This document shows positions 60,568 through 64,000 of a DNA stretch of 64,000 nt, one piece after another. The stretch's first letter is position 1, and every line of letters begins with the position of its first letter. Source of the stretch: Micromonospora sp. RHAY321 (GTDB lineage: Bacteria; Actinomycetota; Actinomycetes; Mycobacteriales; Micromonosporaceae); assembly GCF_023896955.1 (NCBI RefSeq), contig NZ_JAMHIW010000023.1:1-64000 (forward strand). The letters run 5' to 3'. The translations under genes were made by a program, and so were the position numbers. The notes below the pieces were generated by a model. That model was not told the origin of the DNA. It was given only the letters and a program-made list of their open reading frames with translations, and ran no database searches.

Positions 60568-60793
60568 TGCTCCTCCTTGGGAGTGGCACAGGTGCCCCGT
60601 AACTTGATCAGTTCCAGATACTTCCTCAAGGCTGTTGTCGCCGGTGGGCGGTCAGGTGCCTTGTGAAGCCGATCACGAGCGGCGGGCTCCCGTCCCGACC
60701 CGGCGGCGGCCAGGCGATGGCAACCCTGCGTCACCGTCCCGCCATGTGGATTGTTCCTCCCAAAAACAGGGGAGGGGTGGCACAGTAGCGATC
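60568..60793. other. Intergenic region upstream of the cimA leader
   Basis: No gene is seen. CCTCCC (60756-60761) and GGGAGG (60770-60775) form a small inverted repeat. CACAGT (60781-60786), seven bases before the leader GTG, is a possible -10 for a leaderless transcript. No convincing -35 is visible. Confidence 0.45.
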
Positions 60794-60826
60794 GTGACCA
60801 GCACCGCCCTGATTATTGCGACCTAG
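60794..60826 (+). CDS. cimA leader peptide (Leu-Ile-Ile attenuation ORF)
   Basis: A ten-codon ORF encoding MTSTALIIAT from a GTG start. CTG-ATT-ATT gives Leu-Ile-Ile, and ATT is one of the rarest Ile codons in a genome this GC-rich. The ORF lies directly before a hairpin and a strong terminator, which are followed by the isoleucine-pathway gene cimA. A ribosome stalled at the Ile codons would favour read-through, so charged tRNA(Ile) would be sensed. The function is inferred from layout; no close ribosome site is seen, which suggests leaderless translation. Confidence 0.72.
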   Translation: MTSTALIIAT

Positions 60827-60856
60827 CGCGCCGGCCCTCCCCTCCGCCGAGCGCGC
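60826..60856 (+). promoter_or_regulatory. cimA leader hairpin and antiterminator segment
   Basis: GCGCGCCGGC (60826-60835) can pair with GCCGAGCGCGC (60846-60856) with an internal loop. Between the arms CCTCCC (60836-60841) duplicates the terminator's left-arm core and can instead pair with GGGAGG (60874-60879) in its right arm, giving mutually exclusive folds. Confidence 0.6.
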
Positions 60857-60886
60857 AGACCTCCCGCATCCGCGGGAGGTCTTTTT
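60857..60886 (+). terminator. cimA attenuator terminator
   Basis: AGACCTCCCGC pairs perfectly with GCGGGAGGTCT around a four-base loop, followed by TTTTTGTTG. It is the strongest intrinsic terminator seen in the window and ends 23 bases before the cimA start. Confidence 0.85.
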
Positions 60887-60908
60887 GTTGCTCCGAGAAA
60901 GGATCCTG

Positions 60909-62540
60909 ATGACGTTCCAGGTCTTCGACACGACGTTGCGCGACGGCGCCCAGCGCGAAGGGCTCACCTACTCGGTCGTCGACAAGCTGGCCGTGGCCCG
61001 GCTGCTCGACGAGTTCGGCGTCGGCTTCATTGAGGGCGGCTGGCCGGGCGCGGTGCCCAAGGACACCGAGTTCTTCCGCCGGGCGCGCACCGAACTCGAC
61101 CTGCGGCACGCCGTGCTCGTCGCGTTCGGCGCCACCCGCAAGGCCGGCGTCAAGGTCGCCGACGACCCCCAGGTGCGCGGTCTGCTGGACGCGGAGACGC
61201 CGGCGGTGGCGCTGGTCGCCAAGGCCGACATCCGGCACGTCGAGCGGGCGCTGCGCACCACTGGCGCGGAGAACCTGGCGATGGTCCACGACACCGTCGC
61301 GCACCTCGTCGGTGAGGGCCGCCGGGTCTTCGTCGACGGCGAACACTTCTTCGACGGCTACCGCCACGACCCGGCGTACGCCGCGGCCGTGGTGCAGGCC
61401 GCGCTGGCCGCCGGTGCCGAGCGGATGGTGCTCTGCGACACCAACGGCGGCATGCTGCCCTCCCAGGTGACCGCCGCGATCGTCGACCTGACCCAACGGC
61501 TCGGGGTCGACGCCGCGCTGTTCGGCATGCACGCGCAGAACGACACCGCCTGCGCCGTGGCCAACACGATCGCCGCCGTGGAGGCGGGCGTCCGTCACGT
61601 CCAGGGCACCGCCAACGGGTACGGCGAGCGGCCCGGTAACGCGGACCTCTTCGCGGTGGTCGCCAACCTCCAACTCAAGCTGGGCATGCCGGTCCTACCG
61701 GGGGGCTGCCTGGAACAGATGGTGCGGGTCTCGCACGCCATCGCCGAGATCGCCAACATCGCCCCCGACACCCACCAGGCGTACGCCGGGGCTGCCGCCT
61801 TCGCCCACAAGGCGGGGCTGCACGCGAGTGCGATCAAGGTCGACCCGTTGCTCTACAACCACGTGGACCCGTCGGTGGTGGGCAACGACATGCGGATCCT
61901 GGTGACCGAGATGGCCGGCCGGGCCAGCGTCGAGCTCAAGAGCCGCGAGCTCGGGCTGGACCTGGCCGGCCGTCCGGAGGCCCTGACCCGCGTCACCAAC
62001 CGGGTCAAGGAGTTGGAGGCGGGCGGCTGGTCGTTCGAGGCCGCGGACGCCTCCTTCGAGCTGCTGGTCCGCTCCGAGCTGCCAGAGGGCCGGCCGGTCC
62101 GGCCCTTCACCCTGGAGTCGTACCGGGTGCTGGTCGAGCACCGCGAGGACGGCGCGGTCGTCTCCGAGGCGACCGTCAAGATCCGGGTACGGGGCGAGCG
62201 GGTGATCGCGACCGCCGAGGGCAACGGCCCGGTCAACGCCCTGGACGAGGCACTGCGGGTGGGGCTGGCGCGGCACTACCCGCAGCTGCGCGACTTCGAG
62301 CTGGCCGACTACAAGGTCCGCATCCTGGAGGGCAGCCACGGCACCGGCGCGGTCACCCGGGTGCTGCTGGAGACGGCCGACGGCAGGGGCCGGGACTGGA
62401 CCACCGTGGGTGTGCACCCGAACGTGGTCGAGGCCAGCTGGCACGCCCTCGTCGACGCTCTCACCTACGGGCTGGCCGAGGGCGGGGAAGGGTCGCCCAC
62501 CACTCCGGCCGGCGCTCCCGGGGCGCCGGGCGGGCGCTGA
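60909..62540 (+). CDS. cimA: Citramalate synthase
   Basis: A 543-residue enzyme condensing pyruvate and acetyl-CoA to citramalate, a threonine-independent route to 2-ketobutyrate and isoleucine. The DTTLRDGAQREGLTYSVVDKL start (residues 6-26), FIEGGWPGAVPKD, the CDTNGGMLPSQV segment and HAQNDTACAVANT mark this subgroup of the LeuA superfamily. A C-terminal LeuA-type regulatory domain follows. The ATG at 60909 has an AAAGGA site. It sits directly behind a Leu/Ile leader-peptide attenuator. A homocitrate synthase-like role is less likely. Confidence 0.9.
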   Translation: MTFQVFDTTLRDGAQREGLTYSVVDKLAVARLLDEFGVGFIEGGWPGAVPKDTEFFRRARTELDLRHAVLVAFGATRKAGVKVADDPQVRGLLDAETPAVALVAKADIRHVERALRTTGAENLAMVHDTVAHLVGEGRRVFVDGEHFFDGYRHDPAYAAAVVQAALAAGAERMVLCDTNGGMLPSQVTAAIVDLTQRLGVDAALFGMHAQNDTACAVANTIAAVEAGVRHVQGTANGYGERPGNADLFAVVANLQLKLGMPVLPGGCLEQMVRVSHAIAEIANIAPDTHQAYAGAAAFAHKAGLHASAIKVDPLLYNHVDPSVVGNDMRILVTEMAGRASVELKSRELGLDLAGRPEALTRVTNRVKELEAGGWSFEAADASFELLVRSELPEGRPVRPFTLESYRVLVEHREDGAVVSEATVKIRVRGERVIATAEGNGPVNALDEALRVGLARHYPQLRDFELADYKVRILEGSHGTGAVTRVLLETADGRGRDWTTVGVHPNVVEASWHALVDALTYGLAEGGEGSPTTPAGAPGAPGGR

Positions 62541-62551
62541 GGGCGCTCGGG

Positions 62552-63544
62552 TCAGCCGGCCGGCAGGCCGACCGTGGCCAGGACGGGGCGGTGGTCGGTG
62601 TCGGGCAGGGCGAGCACCGTGACGGAGCGGACGGCGATGCGCCGGTCGACCAGCACGTGGTCGATGGTGACCGGGGGGATGAGATCGCCGTCGTAGGGGC
62701 CCCACGTGCCGGTCAGCCCCTCCCCGGCGGCGTCGGCGGCGTCGACGTAGCCGGTGCGCAGCAGGGCCCGTAGCGGGCCGTGGTCGAGGGTGGCGTTGAA
62801 GTCCCCGGCGAGGATCCGCAGGCCACCGTCCGGGGTGGCCGGTGGCTGTGCGACCAGGTCGGCGCGCCAGGCGTCGACCTGGTCCAGCGCGTACGGCGCC
62901 GAGGGGTGGACGGACTCGACGCGTACCGGTGGAGCCCCGGGGACGGCCAGCGTTCCGTACGCCTGGCTGAAGCCCCACCCGCCGCGGTTGTGCCGGACGC
63001 CGGGGTCGGTGATGGGCCACCGCGAGTAGAGCCCGGACCCGGGCGTGCCGGTCGCCGGGTTGAGCTGTCGGTGGGGCAGCAGCTGGTCGAGGCCCAGTCG
63101 ATCCAGGGCGGCCTGCGCGTCCGGGGTGAACTCCTGCACGGTGAGCACGTCCACCCGGTGCCGCCGGACCAGCTCGACCAACGACCGCGCGTCGGCCGAG
63201 CCGGCGAGCAGGTTGGCGGTGAGCAGACGCACGGTGGGCCCGGCCACCGTCGGCTGCGGGGCGGCCAGCGCCCGGGGTGTCACCACGCCGAGCAGCGCCA
63301 CCGTGGCCAACGCCGCGACCGCCGCCGGCCACCAGCGCCGGAGGGCGAGGGTGAGGGCCAGTGCCAGCACGCTCCAGCCCGCGACGTACGGCGTGAAGGC
63401 GAGCGCCTGGACCAGCGGCCCCCGGTCCAGGCCGGCCAGTCGGGCGACGGCCCAGGCGGCGGTCGGGACGACCGCCGCCCAGGAGAGCACCGTACGGAGC
63501 CGGTCGGGGCGCCGGATCGGCGCGGGCGGAGCGTCGATGATCAC
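62552..63544 (-). CDS. Membrane endonuclease/exonuclease/phosphatase family protein
   Basis: A 330-residue protein with three hydrophobic helices (residues 17-90), then an extracytoplasmic EEP catalytic domain. The active-site motifs are present: LLTANLLAG (Asn), TVQEF (Glu), AGDFNATLDH (Asp-Phe-Asn), and DHVLVD plus DTDHRPV (catalytic His). The GTG at 63544 follows TAGGCT by six bases, a leaderless start. Whether it cleaves nucleic acid or phospholipid head groups is unknown. It converges on cimA. Confidence 0.86.
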   Translation of the reverse strand: MIIDAPPAPIRRPDRLRTVLSWAAVVPTAAWAVARLAGLDRGPLVQALAFTPYVAGWSVLALALTLALRRWWPAAVAALATVALLGVVTPRALAAPQPTVAGPTVRLLTANLLAGSADARSLVELVRRHRVDVLTVQEFTPDAQAALDRLGLDQLLPHRQLNPATGTPGSGLYSRWPITDPGVRHNRGGWGFSQAYGTLAVPGAPPVRVESVHPSAPYALDQVDAWRADLVAQPPATPDGGLRILAGDFNATLDHGPLRALLRTGYVDAADAAGEGLTGTWGPYDGDLIPPVTIDHVLVDRRIAVRSVTVLALPDTDHRPVLATVGLPAG

Positions 63545-63550
63545 GGCAAT

Positions 63551-63556
63551 AGCCTA
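63551..63556 (-). promoter_or_regulatory. -10 element of a leaderless promoter
   Basis: On the minus strand TAGGCT is followed by six bases and then the GTG start at 63544. No ribosome site fits in this gap. Confidence 0.55.
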
Positions 63557-63607
63557 GCGGAACAACTCTCGCCATTTCGTGAATGGTGATGGGCTCACAT
63601 TTCACTA

Positions 63608-63811
63608 TTATCTGACGGCTGACCGACAGCCCGACAAAGTGAGATCAACTATTGACGCTCGGCTTTTTCCAATGCTACGTTCCACCTGGCCCAAACGACG
63701 CAACTCTGAGTAGTAATCCCAGCTCAGGGCCGGAGCTAGATCGTCGAGAATCGACCTCACCAGGTGCGCGTGAGAGTGCTTCTTCCGGTTTGATTGCGGT
63801 CGTCCACCCAT
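63608..63811 (-). CDS. Doubtful small ORF in AT-richer DNA
   Basis: A 67-residue frame starting with ATG at 63811. It has a basic N terminus, a helical LVRSILDDLAPALSWDYYSELRRLG segment (residues about 17-41) and no recognised domain. Codon third positions are far less GC-rich than elsewhere (GAT CTA GCT, ATA GTT GAT), so it is either recently acquired or not coding. No good ribosome site is seen. Confidence 0.25.
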   Translation of the reverse strand: MGGRPQSNRKKHSHAHLVRSILDDLAPALSWDYYSELRRLGQVERSIGKSRASIVDLTLSGCRSAVR

Positions 63812-63880
63812 TTATAGGCAGTCATCCGTCCCGCCCTGCGGGTCGGCCGAATCCGCACGGTCACACAAGGGGGACCTGTC

Positions 63881-64000
63881 ATGAAAACATCCTTCCGACG
63901 CAAGGCGGCAGCCGTCGCATTCGCCGTCCTGGCGCTCAGCCTGGCCGGTGGGGGTATCGCCGTCGCCCAGCCGTCGGCGAAGGCGCCGGACGCTGCCCAG
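63881..64000 (+). CDS. Secreted protein, N-terminal fragment cut by window end
   Basis: Only the first 40 codons are inside the window. They encode a signal peptide: Lys-Thr-Ser-Phe-Arg-Arg-Lys, a hydrophobic core AVAFAVLALSLAGGGIAVA, and a probable Ala-X-Ala cleavage before QPSAKAPDAAQ. AGGGGGA lies eight bases before the ATG. The mature protein cannot be identified. Confidence 0.75.
   Translation, partial: MKTSFRRKAAAVAFAVLALSLAGGGIAVAQPSAKAPDAAQ

Larger units (their letters stand above)
63545..63880. other. 336-base AT-richer gap
   Basis: Base composition drops well below the surroundings between about 63560 and 63830. It holds the -10 for the upstream minus-strand gene (TAGGCT, 63556-63551), a doubtful 67-codon ORF, and the promoter region of the secreted protein. 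Confidence 0.55.

Overview
The window is a compact, very GC-rich actinobacterial chromosome segment. The ECF sigma/RskA pair, class F-type sortase, GatCAB operon, NAD-dependent ligase beside a GGDEF-EAL protein, scattered branched-chain amino acid (BCAA) genes, frequent GTG starts and leaderless promoters suggest a Micromonosporaceae member, probably Micromonospora-like. That is an inference from gene content and order, not a database match. I saw no rRNA, tRNA, CRISPR array, insertion sequence or prophage.

Layout. Positions 1-3.1 kb hold a SigK-like ECF sigma factor with its membrane anti-sigma factor, divergent from a secreted DUF4397 protein that is translationally coupled to a sortase. 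At 3.2-8.8 kb are a cysteine desulfurase and the tRNA thiolase MnmA, a MetE-like methyltransferase, a VOC protein, an ADP-ribosylglycohydrolase and an orphan membrane-anchored MazF-like protein. At 9-17.4 kb are LigA, a GGDEF-EAL protein and gatC-gatA-gatB. At 17.5-28.8 kb are a TPP-dependent E1-like enzyme, a metallophosphoesterase, a PQQ-type sugar dehydrogenase, an RsbU-like GAF-GAF-PP2C phosphatase, a 2-hydroxyacid dehydrogenase and a degenerate GGDEF/EAL protein. At 28.8-35.9 kb is a LacI-controlled sugar ABC importer with a GH2 beta-mannosidase. At 36.8-43.2 kb a six-gene operon (amino-acid ABC importer, asparaginase, CutC) runs divergently from a ROK regulator. At 44.3-62.5 kb BCAA and serine biosynthesis genes (ilvD, ilvBNC, serA, leuB, ilvE, cimA) are interspersed with a third c-di-GMP protein, apbE, a tyrosine phosphatase, a PRC-barrel protein and ahpD. 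The end holds a membrane endonuclease/exonuclease/phosphatase protein, an AT-richer gap and the start of a secreted protein.

How genes work together. ilvB, ilvN, ilvC, ilvD and ilvE, with leuB for the leucine branch, make up most of the BCAA route. CimA supplies 2-ketobutyrate precursors from pyruvate and acetyl-CoA. Both ilvB and cimA are preceded by a ten-residue leader ORF ending in BCAA codons (Leu-Arg-Val-Leu and Leu-Ile-Ile, including codons rare at this GC content), followed by an intrinsic terminator. This is classical ribosome-mediated attenuation, and the cimA leader is the clearest potentially undescribed regulatory element here. ilvE has a separate short Cys-rich ORF overlapping its start.

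The mannosidase/importer operon has a consensus-like promoter surrounded by three CebR-type boxes. The ROK-asparaginase-CutC operon pairs a sugar-type regulator with an amino-acid importer, which hints at a glycosylated amino-acid substrate. Several palindromic intergenic elements look like dispersed repeats or operators.
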